44,250 nt of DNA from CAYJIL01 sp964370235 (lineage in GTDB: Bacteria; Bacteroidota; Bacteroidia; Bacteroidales; Rikenellaceae): assembly GCA_964370235.1 (NCBI GenBank), contig CAYJIL010000004.1, positions 1-44,250 on the forward strand, read 5' to 3'. Every line of letters begins with the position of its first letter. The first letter of the stretch is position 1. Positions 17,498-25,928 of the stretch are shown in pieces. The notes under the pieces are model-generated. The model searched no databases. It had not been told where the DNA came from and worked only from the letters and a program-made list of their open reading frames with translations. Both the position numbers and the translations under genes were made by a program.

Positions 17498-18694
17498 ATG
17501 AAGTTAAGGCTATCTCTATTTTTGCTGTGTGCTCTACTGTTTTGTAGCAGTAGTTTTGGGCAAACTATATCCTCATTGCAGGACGATATTGCCAAAGCCG
17601 AAAGAGAGATAGCCCGAACTAACAGCTTGCTAAAAGAGGTAAAAAATAAACGTAGCGGCACAACCGACGAGCTGTACATGGTGCAGTCGACCATTCGCAA
17701 TCGCAAGAAGATTATTACTTCGATGGATAGGCAAATGGCGATTATCAAAAAAGATATATCGGGTGGTAACACCAAGATTAGCTCGCTGGAGTCCGACCTC
17801 AAAAAACTAAAAGAGGAGTATAGCAAAACACTTATAGCATCATACAAAAACTATAAGCTAAGCAACTATGCACTCTTTATATTTTCGGCTAGAGATTTCA
17901 ATGATCTAGCACTAAGATTATACTATCTACAACTACACTCTCGTGACCGACAAGACAAGGCTAAAAGCATAGAGGATTCGTCAAAAGAGATAGAGCAAAA
18001 GATAGATGATCTTACCACAAAAAAGAGCGACCTAGACAAGGTACTAGCACAAAAAAATGGCGAGGTTAAGAAGCTAGCCAAAGAGGAGAACGATCACAAA
18101 AAGATACTCTCGTCGCTAAAAAACCAAGAAGGCGACCTATCTGGTAAAATCAAAAAACAACAAAGACTTATCAAGAGTCTAGAGTCAAAGATTCAAGAGA
18201 TAATAGCCGAAGAAGCTCGCAAAATGAAAAAGGAGAACAGCGCCTCAAAAGAGGTGGCTGCACTAAGTATTAAACTAACGGGCGATTTTACATCTAACAA
18301 AGGTAAGCTACCAATGCCACTTGTGGGCGGAGTGGTAGTTGAACCTTTTGGCACACACCCCCACCCCACTCAACCAAATCTATCGGTTAACAACAAGGGG
18401 GTAAATATTGCTAGCGAACCCGGTTCTCGTGTTATAGCAATATTCAAAGGCAAGGTCACAAAAATTCTCTTCTTCAAAGGGCTTGGCAACTGTGTTATGG
18501 TTCGCCATGGTAGCTATATTAGCGTCTACTCAAACCTAGATAAAGTAGATGTTAAAGTTGGGCAGAGTGTCGACACTGGTCAAAAACTAGGCAGCGTAGC
18601 TGGAGCATCGGGAGACATGGGCGGTGTTCTACATTTCGAACTTTGGAAGGAGACCACAGTGGTTAATCCCCAGAGTTGGATCACTAGCAGATAG
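17498..18694 (+). CDS. EnvC-like coiled-coil protein with degenerate LytM domain
   Basis: A 398-residue exported protein: signal peptide (1-22), a long charged coiled coil (about 25-240) and a C-terminal LytM/M23 domain (about 275-398). Zinc-binding positions of active M23 peptidases are lost: the HxGxD motif reads NKGVN (299-303) and the HxH motif reads VLH (377-379). As for E. coli EnvC, this suggests an activator of cell-wall amidases during division, not a peptidase. It sits 7 bases after pheS and 41 before ybeY. The amidase partner is not in the window. Confidence 0.88.
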   Translation: MKLRLSLFLLCALLFCSSSFGQTISSLQDDIAKAEREIARTNSLLKEVKNKRSGTTDELYMVQSTIRNRKKIITSMDRQMAIIKKDISGGNTKISSLESDLKKLKEEYSKTLIASYKNYKLSNYALFIFSARDFNDLALRLYYLQLHSRDRQDKAKSIEDSSKEIEQKIDDLTTKKSDLDKVLAQKNGEVKKLAKEENDHKKILSSLKNQEGDLSGKIKKQQRLIKSLESKIQEIIAEEARKMKKENSASKEVAALSIKLTGDFTSNKGKLPMPLVGGVVVEPFGTHPHPTQPNLSVNNKGVNIASEPGSRVIAIFKGKVTKILFFKGLGNCVMVRHGSYISVYSNLDKVDVKVGQSVDTGQKLGSVAGASGDMGGVLHFELWKETTVVNPQSWITSR

Positions 18695-18735
18695 GGGCTA
18701 AACATAGGTGTATTCTCACCACAAAAATCATAGTA

Positions 18736-19158
18736 ATGGCAATAGAATTTTATAATAAAAGTGGAGACTTTCGCTTTGTTGGTAAAATCAAACATCGCAA
18801 GTGGATTAAAGAAACCGCTAAGTGCGAAGGTCAAAAGGTAGGCGAAATATCTATTATCTTTTGTAGCGACGACGAGCTACTAGAGATAAACCGAGAGCAC
18901 CTAGACCACGATTACTACACCGATATAATCACGTTTGATTATTGCGAAGATGGTGTAATTTCGGGCGATTTATTCATAAGCAGAGATACTGTAAAATCCA
19001 ACGGCGAGGAGTATGGCGCTAGCTTTACAGATGAGCTTAGCAGGGTGATTATTCACGGTGTATTACACCTGCTGGGGTACAAGGATAAGAGCGAGAGCGA
19101 GGCGACTCAAATGCGCTCAAAAGAAGATTTTTATCTCAAGTTGCTTGAGACAATTTAG
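18736..19158 (+). CDS. ybeY: Endoribonuclease YbeY
   Basis: A 140-residue YbeY/UPF0054 metalloprotein that matures 16S rRNA 3' ends and takes part in ribosome quality control. The zinc-site segment reads HGVLHLLGYKD, so the third histidine of the usual HGxLHLxGYDH is replaced by Asp; I recall a similar substitution in other Bacteroidota, where Asp may serve as ligand. It lies within the pheS-mnmG operon, 18 bases before mnmG. Confidence 0.92.
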   Translation: MAIEFYNKSGDFRFVGKIKHRKWIKETAKCEGQKVGEISIIFCSDDELLEINREHLDHDYYTDIITFDYCEDGVISGDLFISRDTVKSNGEEYGASFTDELSRVIIHGVLHLLGYKDKSESEATQMRSKEDFYLKLLETI

Positions 19159-19176
19159 ACAAAACAATTTACTGAG

Positions 19177-21048
19177 ATGTTAACAAAGTATGATGTTATA
19201 GTAGTGGGTGGTGGTCACGCGGGATGTGAGGCCGCTGTTGCTGCGGCAAAGATGGGCTCGACTACTCTACTTATTACACTTGATATGACCAAGTATGGGC
19301 ACATGTCCTGCAACCCTGCAATTGGCGGTGTTGCCAAAGGTCAAATCGTTAGAGAGATTGATGCACTAGGTGGAATGAGCGGTATTATTACCGACAAGAG
19401 CTCTATTCAGTTTAGGATGCTAAATCGCTCAAAGGGCCCTGCTATGTGGAGCCCACGTGCGCAATGCGACAAAGATTTGTTTTCGAGACTTTGGCGCAAA
19501 GAGGTCGAAAATACCCCCAACCTTTATCTATGGCAAGACGATGTTACTTCGCTAATACTAGAGGATGGTGTGGCAGTTGGTGTGGCAACACAGATGGGTA
19601 TAGAGTTTCGCTCCTCTACCGTAGTGCTCACTAATGGCACATTCCTAAAGGGATTGATGCACGTTGGTAGGCGCAACTTTGTAGGTGGACGCTCGGGCGA
19701 TATGGCATCGGTTGGGCTAAGCGATCAGCTTGCAGAATTTGGTTTCGAAGTTGGCAGAATGAAGACAGGCACACCTGCAAGAATAGATGGCAGATCTATC
19801 GATTTCTCGGCACTTAGCGAGCAAGCAGGCGATAGCGAACCTTCTAAATTTTCATACCTACCAACTAGCAAAGCTGTCGAGAATCAACTATCGTGCTGGC
19901 TAGTTTACACATCACAAGATGTACACGACACACTAAGGGTTGGCTTTAAAGACTCTCCTCTTTTTAATGGAATTATCAGGGGTGTTGGTCCTAGATACTG
20001 CCCTAGCATCGAAGACAAGCTAAAGACTTTTGCCGAGAAAAACGAGCACCAATTGTTCCTTGAACCCGAAGGCAGAGATACCAACGAATACTACCTTAAT
20101 GGTTTCTCTTCGTCACTTCCTTGGGAGGTACAGTTTGAGGCTTTGCGCAAGATTAAAGGTTTTGAAAATATACAACTATACCGCCCGGGCTATGCTATCG
20201 AGTATGATTTCTTTCAGCCCACTTGCCTACACCACACACTAGAGACAAAACATATTAAGAACCTATATTTTGCTGGCCAAATAAACGGCACTACGGGCTA
20301 CGAAGAGGCAGCTGCACAAGGGCTAATTGCGGGCATAAACAGCCACCTTAATGCCCATGGCGAGGATAGCTTTACACTAGGCAGAGACGAGGCTTATATA
20401 GGGGTTCTAATCGATGATTTAGTAACAAAGGGCGTTGATGAGCCATATCGTATGTTTACTAGCCGTGCCGAATATCGCATACTTTTAAGACAAGATAATG
20501 CAGACTCTAGACTTACCGAAAGAGGTTTCTTGGTTGGTCTTGCAACTCAAGAAAGATATGATCACTTTCTTGCTAAGCGATCACAAATGGTAGAGCTAGA
20601 TAATTTTATTCGCACCTATAGTGTATCGCCAAGCGAGGTTAACGGCTACCTAGAAACTATTAGCTCATCGCCTATAACTCAAAAGCGAAAACTAATAGAT
20701 TTAGTGCTAAGAAATGGCATAACTATAGACGGGTTAAAGACAATTATCGAACCACTTGCAACGCTAATTAACGAGAGTAATATTTCGTGTGAAGCTATCG
20801 AAGAGGTTGAGATTTTAATTAAATACGGAGGTTATATTGAGCGTGAGCGTGAGTCTGCCGACAAGCTATCTAGGCTAGAGAATATAAAGATTCCCGATGG
20901 TTTCGACTTCAACAAACTTAGCTCAATATCTATTGAGGCAAGACAAAAACTTAGTCGCATCCGCCCTACTTCGATAGGGCAAGCATCGAGGATGCCGGGT
21001 GTTTCACCATCCGATATAAACGTGCTACTTGTGCATTTTGGCAGATAA
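19177..21048 (+). CDS. mnmG: tRNA uridine-5-carboxymethylaminomethyl modification enzyme MnmG
   Basis: MnmG/GidA (623 residues) works with MnmE to install (carboxymethyl)aminomethyl groups on wobble U34 of several tRNAs. It has the FAD-binding loop VVGGGHAGCEAA at the N-terminus, the GidA signature around GPRYCPSIEDK, FAGQINGTTGYEEAAAQG and the C-terminal helical MnmE/tRNA-binding domain ending near RPTSIGQASRMPGVSPSD. MnmE is not in the window. It ends the five-gene operon. Its stop codon lies 9 bases before the first parS-like palindrome; in many bacteria gidA lies close to oriC. Confidence 0.97.
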   Translation: MLTKYDVIVVGGGHAGCEAAVAAAKMGSTTLLITLDMTKYGHMSCNPAIGGVAKGQIVREIDALGGMSGIITDKSSIQFRMLNRSKGPAMWSPRAQCDKDLFSRLWRKEVENTPNLYLWQDDVTSLILEDGVAVGVATQMGIEFRSSTVVLTNGTFLKGLMHVGRRNFVGGRSGDMASVGLSDQLAEFGFEVGRMKTGTPARIDGRSIDFSALSEQAGDSEPSKFSYLPTSKAVENQLSCWLVYTSQDVHDTLRVGFKDSPLFNGIIRGVGPRYCPSIEDKLKTFAEKNEHQLFLEPEGRDTNEYYLNGFSSSLPWEVQFEALRKIKGFENIQLYRPGYAIEYDFFQPTCLHHTLETKHIKNLYFAGQINGTTGYEEAAAQGLIAGINSHLNAHGEDSFTLGRDEAYIGVLIDDLVTKGVDEPYRMFTSRAEYRILLRQDNADSRLTERGFLVGLATQERYDHFLAKRSQMVELDNFIRTYSVSPSEVNGYLETISSSPITQKRKLIDLVLRNGITIDGLKTIIEPLATLINESNISCEAIEEVEILIKYGGYIERERESADKLSRLENIKIPDGFDFNKLSSISIEARQKLSRIRPTSIGQASRMPGVSPSDINVLLVHFGR

Positions 21049-21057
21049 GTAAGCCAA

Positions 21058-21073
21058 TGTTCCACGTGGAACA
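21058..21073. promoter_or_regulatory. parS-like site 1
   Basis: The perfect 16-bp palindrome TGTTCCACGTGGAACA (18 bp when the flanking A/T is counted, 21057-21074) matches the ParB-binding centromere consensus, with a central CACGTG and GTTCC/GGAAC arms. It sits 9 bases after the mnmG stop codon and before its terminator. Confidence 0.85.
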
Positions 21074-21077
21074 TAAC

Positions 21078-21118
21078 AAAAAGCGAGCAATCATAACAAC
21101 GATTTGCTCGCTTTTTTT
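21078..21118 (+). terminator. Terminator of the mnmG operon
   Basis: Arms 21078-21090 and about 21104-21116 (AAGCGAGCAA / TTGCTCGCTT) are followed by a T tract. Confidence 0.85.
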
Positions 21119-21166
21119 ATTCGATTAAGATTCACAACAACTACAATATATTAGCTGAAAGACTAT

Positions 21167-21182
21167 TGTTCCACGTGGAACA
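21167..21182. promoter_or_regulatory. parS-like site 2
   Basis: A second perfect TGTTCCACGTGGAACA, extended to a 20-bp palindrome by flanking AT (21165-21184). It lies 109 bases from site 1 in non-coding DNA. Confidence 0.85.
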
Positions 21183-21250
21183 ATCACTAAAAAAACGATG
21201 GTAATATAATTGTTATTGCACCTATTATTACACGTTATAACGAGCGACAA

Positions 21251-21282
21251 TTTTGCTTAATGAATATAAAACTATAACTTTG
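21251..21282 (+). promoter_or_regulatory. Promoter of the LysE-family gene
   Basis: TTTTG (21251-21255), 19 bases, then TAACTTTG (21275-21282). The predicted leader of about 80 bases contains parS-like site 3. Confidence 0.75.
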
Positions 21283-21313
21283 CATACACACAAATCAAGG
21301 TAAAATCAGCAGA

Positions 21314-21329
21314 TGTTCCACGTGGAACA
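21314..21329. promoter_or_regulatory. parS-like site 3, inside the lysE leader
   Basis: A third perfect TGTTCCACGTGGAACA (18 bp with flanks, 21313-21330). It lies between the -7 box and the ATG of the exporter gene, 147 bases from site 2. Confidence 0.85.
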
Positions 21330-21370
21330 TTGCATAAACTAACACTCTACTCTACCTATTATTTACATCT

Positions 21371-21991
21371 ATGAAAATTTATGAATTCATAATCACTGCT
21401 ACAATGCTAACGCTACTGCCAGGGCCCGACATACTATATGTGTTTAGCCAAAGCCTTATTGGTGGAGCAAAAAGAGGAATACTAATTGCAGCAGGCTTGT
21501 GCAGTGGACTTGTTATACACACCATTTTAATAGCGCTTGGCTTAGGGGTAATAATTTCGTCTAACGAACTAATGTTCGACATAATCAAATATTTGGGCGG
21601 CTGCTATTTGCTCTACCTTGCATATATGACCATATCATCGATATGGAAGAGCAACAAAGAAAATAATAAGCCACAACAGCAAGAAGCACTTCAAAAAGGT
21701 AACGGTTATTACAAAAAAGGATTTATTATGAATATACTAAATCCCAAAATTATAATTTTCTTCTTGAGCCTATTCCCTCCCTTTATTACCGACAAAGCTA
21801 ACGCAGCCGAAAATAGCATAATTCTAGGAGCTATATTTATTGCTATTGCATTTACAATTTTTTCTACAATATCTATTTTTGCAAGCGCAATAGGCAACAA
21901 GTTTATGAAGGAGAGTAAAAATTCTAAAATCACCAAAATTATAGAAGCAGCAGTATATATAGGAATTGCTGTGCTCATTATAGTTGGATAG
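21371..21991 (+). CDS. LysE/RhtB-family amino acid exporter
   Basis: A 206-residue membrane protein with about six hydrophobic segments and the LysE-family N-terminus (LLPGPDILYVFSQSLIGGAKRG). Such proteins export amino acids such as lysine, threonine or homoserine lactones across the inner membrane; the substrate here is unknown. A second family landmark, FIMNILNPKIIIFFLSLFP, lies mid-protein. It is monocistronic, from its own promoter to a strong terminator shared with dnaX. The parS-like site in its leader could expose it to ParB spreading. Confidence 0.88.
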   Translation: MKIYEFIITATMLTLLPGPDILYVFSQSLIGGAKRGILIAAGLCSGLVIHTILIALGLGVIISSNELMFDIIKYLGGCYLLYLAYMTISSIWKSNKENNKPQQQEALQKGNGYYKKGFIMNILNPKIIIFFLSLFPPFITDKANAAENSIILGAIFIAIAFTIFSTISIFASAIGNKFMKESKNSKITKIIEAAVYIGIAVLIIVG

Positions 21992-22012
21992 GGCTAAGTT
22001 TTGAGTAAACAA

Positions 22013-22050
22013 AAAAAAAGGATGAAAAAATTAATTTTCATCCTTTTTTT
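22013..22050. terminator. Bidirectional terminator between the LysE gene and dnaX
   Basis: A perfect 16-bp stem (22013-22028 with 22035-22050, core GGATGAAAA) has a 6-base loop and A/T tails on both sides, favouring termination in the plus direction. The following 80 bases to dnaX contain only small hairpins. Confidence 0.85.
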
Positions 22051-22134
22051 ATTGCTTTGAGAATTTAATATTTGGGGCGCACCGTACCACCCACGTCAAA
22101 TATTTAAGGCACGAAGCCTAAGATGGTTTAAAAA

Positions 22135-24225
22135 TTAGTTAAAATCCAACTTTAAACCATTGCAAAGTTCTGATACTAAGCCATTTTGCTCGATCATATA
22201 CGAAATTTTATCCTCATCTTTAATCAACAAGTTTTCGTTCTCTGGTGTAAATTCTACAAGCTCAATTACAATATCTACATATTTACCACCAAAGAAAGGT
22301 GTTAACTCTCTAACCAAGTCCGATTTCGACTGAGCAAACTCTTCGGCCAAAATTTGATTAGGCACAGTTAGCACAATGCGACCATCAACAAAATTTGCAC
22401 TAGCAAAAATTGAATAGAATCTAGGTTTACTATTTTTGATGCTTTCGACATAGCGCATACATCCCTCCCTTAACTCTTCGTTAGACATGGGTGTGTTTTG
22501 AACTACAACCTCGGGTACTTGATCTTTTTCAACTATATCATTAGTTTGTTTTACAGTATTACCTTGCTCCATTATCGAGCCAATCGAAATCCCGAGTGAA
22601 GACAAGCCCATACCAGACGGAGTAGCACTAACGGTTTGCGGCTTCTCTTGATTTTGCACTGGGGCTGGCTCGGCAGATAGACTAACGAGTTCGTTAACAT
22701 CTTCAACTATATCTTCCGTGTCAATTGCTGGATGCTCAACCACACTACTCTGCTCCACTATCGACAACTCATCACCGTGGTTTTGCAGAGAGTCGGTTTT
22801 TGTGTCAACCTGCAATTCTTGTGAATTATAATCTACAACATTAGGCACAGATTCTTGCATAGTCACGCTTTCGATAATAGGCTCATGTGACGATGGTGCT
22901 ACCACTACTCCACTATCAACAAGCGTACTTTCTGTTACCGGTTCGCTTGATTGTAAACTTTGCGTAGAAGTCGATTCAACATTTACTATCTCTTGATCTT
23001 TTATATTATCAACACTAGTTATGGCATTATTAACACCCACACTCGACCCAATGGTTACTGCTACATCGGGCGAACTATTAACAACAACAGCAGGTAAAAC
23101 CATTGACTCCATAGATGGAGGAGGAGCAATTACGCCCGATAGATTTGCACCTTTCATCACCATTAACTCAACAGTCAATCGCTTATTTAACGATGTTTTT
23201 AACTGCTGCTCGGTTTGAGTAACAAGATCTATAAGCCTATATATAAATGGTAGTTCTAACCCACTAGCCACACCAATATACCTATCGAGCAGCGTACCCG
23301 ATGCATCTAGCAAAGAAACTGTTATGGTATCCCTGGCCATGAGCACATCTCGCAAGTGAGACGAAAGACCTGCCAAGAAAGTAGCAGCCTCGAACCCTCG
23401 TTGCATTATAGAATCAAGCAACAAAAGAGCCGAAACAAAATCACCTACTTTGAGGTAATCTATAAACAAGAAATAGCTATCGTAGTCTAAAACATTTATG
23501 GCAAAAGCAGTGTTCTGTATATGTAGCTGAGAACCCGAAAACGACACAACCTTATCGAACAACGACAGAGCATCACGCATACATCCCTCGCTCTTTTGCG
23601 CTATCATGTGATATGATTCATCATCGCCAGTTATATTCTCGTTTTGTGAAATCATCATAAGTTGCCCAACGATATCTTCAACCCTTATTCTCCTAAAATC
23701 ATAGGTTTGACATCTTGAAAGTACAGTAGGCAAAATCTTGTGCTTTTCGGTAGTTGCAAGTATAAACTTTGCGTGCTTAGGTGGCTCTTCTAGTGTCTTA
23801 AGAAAAGCATTAAAAGCTGCTGCCGAGAGCATATGAACCTCATCGACTATATAGACAGAGTACTTACCAATCTGTGGCGGAATGCGAACTATTTCGGTCA
23901 GTTTTCTTATATCATCGACACTATTATTACTAGCAGCATCCATCTCGTGAATATTAAACGAACTGTTCGAATTGAAAGCTCTACACGATTCACATTCATC
24001 GCACGGCTCGGCACCCTCTTTAATCGAAGTACAATTAATGGCCTTTGCCATAATGCGAGCACAGGTCGTTTTACCTACACCACGTGGGCCACAAAACAAA
24101 AAAGCATGTGCCAATTGGTCTCGCAAAATAGAATTACGAAGCGTGGTTGTTATGTGTGACTGCCCCACTACCGAATCAAAGGTAAGTGGCCTATATTTGC
24201 GTGCCGAAACTATGAATTCTTCCAT
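22135..24225 (-). CDS. dnaX: DNA polymerase III subunit gamma/tau
   Basis: DnaX (696 residues) is the ATPase of the sliding-clamp loader. The AAA+ domain carries the P-loop GPRGVGKT (46-53), four zinc-site cysteines (C65, C75, C78, C81), Walker B VDEVHML and sensor 1 LATTEKHKILP. The collar domain extends to about 365. Residues 385-560 form a low-complexity Val/Ser/Glu-rich linker, and 570-696 form a C-terminal domain typical of this phylum. The start ATG lies inside folK (16-base overlap), so holB, folK and dnaX form one operon. I saw no convincing programmed frameshift site. Confidence 0.96.
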   Translation of the reverse strand: MEEFIVSARKYRPLTFDSVVGQSHITTTLRNSILRDQLAHAFLFCGPRGVGKTTCARIMAKAINCTSIKEGAEPCDECESCRAFNSNSSFNIHEMDAASNNSVDDIRKLTEIVRIPPQIGKYSVYIVDEVHMLSAAAFNAFLKTLEEPPKHAKFILATTEKHKILPTVLSRCQTYDFRRIRVEDIVGQLMMISQNENITGDDESYHMIAQKSEGCMRDALSLFDKVVSFSGSQLHIQNTAFAINVLDYDSYFLFIDYLKVGDFVSALLLLDSIMQRGFEAATFLAGLSSHLRDVLMARDTITVSLLDASGTLLDRYIGVASGLELPFIYRLIDLVTQTEQQLKTSLNKRLTVELMVMKGANLSGVIAPPPSMESMVLPAVVVNSSPDVAVTIGSSVGVNNAITSVDNIKDQEIVNVESTSTQSLQSSEPVTESTLVDSGVVVAPSSHEPIIESVTMQESVPNVVDYNSQELQVDTKTDSLQNHGDELSIVEQSSVVEHPAIDTEDIVEDVNELVSLSAEPAPVQNQEKPQTVSATPSGMGLSSLGISIGSIMEQGNTVKQTNDIVEKDQVPEVVVQNTPMSNEELREGCMRYVESIKNSKPRFYSIFASANFVDGRIVLTVPNQILAEEFAQSKSDLVRELTPFFGGKYVDIVIELVEFTPENENLLIKDEDKISYMIEQNGLVSELCNGLKLDFN

Positions 24226-24698
24226 AATAACTGTTTTAATTGCTCAATTGTTAATTTATTGGTGGGATGAACAAAATTGGGTGCTATTTCGCAAAGTGGC
24301 TCTAGCACAAAACTTCGTTTACAAATGTGAGGATGAGGGATAATCAAATGCTCATCGCAATAGGTCAAATTATCATAAAACAAAATATCAATATCTATTA
24401 ATCTATCGCTATATGATCGTTTTTGTTCTAAATCAATGAATTTATTTTTAACACGACCTATACTCTCTTCTATTGCCCACACTCTATCGAGTACCTCACG
24501 AGGCGATAAATTTGTATCTACTACTAACGCAATATTTATAAATACATTGTCACTCTCAAATCCCGAGGGTTTTGTTTTATAATTGGTAGACCTACTTATT
24601 ATTTGTCCTATTTCAACGATTATTAAAGAGATAGACTTTTCTATATTAGCTACCCTATCACCTAAATTTGCACCTATCGAAAAATATACTTTACTCAT
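24210..24698 (-). CDS. folK: 2-amino-4-hydroxy-6-hydroxymethyldihydropteridine pyrophosphokinase
   Basis: HPPK (162 residues) transfers pyrophosphate from ATP to 6-hydroxymethyl-7,8-dihydropterin in folate synthesis. Family landmarks are the N-terminal FSIGANLGDR, the loop around STNYKTKPSGF, the metal-binding DRLIDIDILFYD and LIIPHPHICKRSFVLEPL. It lies 6 bases after holB and overlaps dnaX by 16 bases, so it is embedded in a clamp-loader operon. No other folate gene is adjacent. Confidence 0.95.
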   Translation of the reverse strand: MSKVYFSIGANLGDRVANIEKSISLIIVEIGQIISRSTNYKTKPSGFESDNVFINIALVVDTNLSPREVLDRVWAIEESIGRVKNKFIDLEQKRSYSDRLIDIDILFYDNLTYCDEHLIIPHPHICKRSFVLEPLCEIAPNFVHPTNKLTIEQLKQLLWKNS

Positions 24699-24704
24699 AA
24701 TACA

Positions 24705-25889
24705 CTATTTAGGTAATTTAATTAGCTTACTAACCGATAAAGCAAAATGTGTGATAACAATTTTCTTATTGCCATTTCTCAACAATTCACGATGTGCACG
24801 CTCAAACTCTGCCAGCAATGGCTCTATGTTTTGGTGATGGATAAAAGGGTGAAACTTATTCAAGAACAAAGCCTCTTTACCCACGGTAAAATTAATTGCC
24901 TCCATACCAATGTTTTTGGCATAGGTGTTACGTATCATCTCAACCGAATATACTAGTAGCTGCTCTATTTGATCTATCTGCATTTGCGCTACCCTATCGC
25001 TCCACGACATTAATTCAATGTATCTTTGCAAAAAGCTATTACGCATTAAATCGCAAAACAATCTAAAAATAGTTAGCGGTTCTTCTGGGACAACATCTGG
25101 GTCAAGCTCTGCCATATCAAAATCGAGATTGTCAATTGCATCCTCTAACATTGCTAACGAACCACGAGATGCTTTTACCAAATCATTCACATTCGATTGG
25201 TCAATATCATCTAAACTTAATACATAATCTTTAATAGATTTTGAATCTATTGGTGGAATATGAATAGACTGTAAACGAGAAAATATAGTTGGTAAAATAG
25301 CATCGCTATTGTCCGAAATTAAGATAAAAAGCGTTTGTGATGGTGGCTCTTCTAATAGCTTTAGAAGCTTATTTGCACACTCCACGTTCATAGTATCTGC
25401 CTGCCATACTATCACACATTTATATCCACCCGAATATGATTTGAGAGATATTTTCTCTGTTAGTGCAGCAGCATCTCTAACATTAATTATTGGCTGAGTA
25501 CGTGCACCTACCAACTGAAGATCCTCTATCCATTTACTAGGAGTAAGGTAGCCATTATTTGCAATTACCGAACTTCTAAAAATATCAACATAAATGTCAC
25601 AAGTAGGTTTATCTGAATCAACTAATTTTGATTTATTATGCGGAAAAACTAAATGAAGATCGGGATGTTGCAACCTAGATACCTTATAACAATTGGCACA
25701 TTCTCCACAACTATCACCATTTTTTCTGTCGGTACAATATAGATATTGAACATATGACAAAGCAAGTGATAAAGAGCCACTTGCAGAATCACCTATAAAT
25801 AGTTGCCCATGAGCAATGCGAGCAGAATCGATATTTGCCGAAAGCATCTTTTTTAGATGACTATGCCCTATGATTTGACTAAATTTCAC
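24705..25889 (-). CDS. holB: DNA polymerase III delta-prime-like clamp-loader subunit
   Basis: A 394-residue AAA+ protein resembling DnaX but with a non-functional P-loop (GDSASGSL lacks GKT), as expected for delta-prime. It retains a zinc-finger-like set (C..CGECANC), HPDLHLVFP and LLKLLEEPPSQTLFILIS, which corresponds to sensor 1. There is no ATG before the conserved KFSQIIGHSHLKKML; I propose GTG 25889, next to the -7 box of the divergent tetR gene. A possible -7 box (TATATTTG, minus strand, 25956-25963) lies inside tetR. It is the first gene of the holB-folK-dnaX operon. Confidence 0.87.
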   Translation of the reverse strand: MKFSQIIGHSHLKKMLSANIDSARIAHGQLFIGDSASGSLSLALSYVQYLYCTDRKNGDSCGECANCYKVSRLQHPDLHLVFPHNKSKLVDSDKPTCDIYVDIFRSSVIANNGYLTPSKWIEDLQLVGARTQPIINVRDAAALTEKISLKSYSGGYKCVIVWQADTMNVECANKLLKLLEEPPSQTLFILISDNSDAILPTIFSRLQSIHIPPIDSKSIKDYVLSLDDIDQSNVNDLVKASRGSLAMLEDAIDNLDFDMAELDPDVVPEEPLTIFRLFCDLMRNSFLQRYIELMSWSDRVAQMQIDQIEQLLVYSVEMIRNTYAKNIGMEAINFTVGKEALFLNKFHPFIHHQNIEPLLAEFERAHRELLRNGNKKIVITHFALSVSKLIKLPK

Positions 25890-25897
25890 TATATTTG
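25890..25897 (+). promoter_or_regulatory. -7 box of the tetR gene
   Basis: TATATTTG abuts the proposed GTG start of holB on the other strand. The tetR ATG is 32 bases downstream. No well-spaced -33 element is visible. Confidence 0.5.
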
Positions 25898-25928
25898 TCT
25901 CTATTACGTATATACAACAATACCTACC

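Noticed and set aside
22066..22134. Possible small RNA in the lysE-dnaX gap (AATATTTG/CAAATATT and AGGC/GCCT hairpins)
   Set aside because: The stems are short, no promoter is visible and the region lies inside dnaX 3' sequence; too weak to call.
22135..24225. Programmed frameshift in dnaX to make gamma
   Set aside because: I found no A-AAA-AAG-type slippery sequence with a following stem in the linker; the only A-run there is five bases long.
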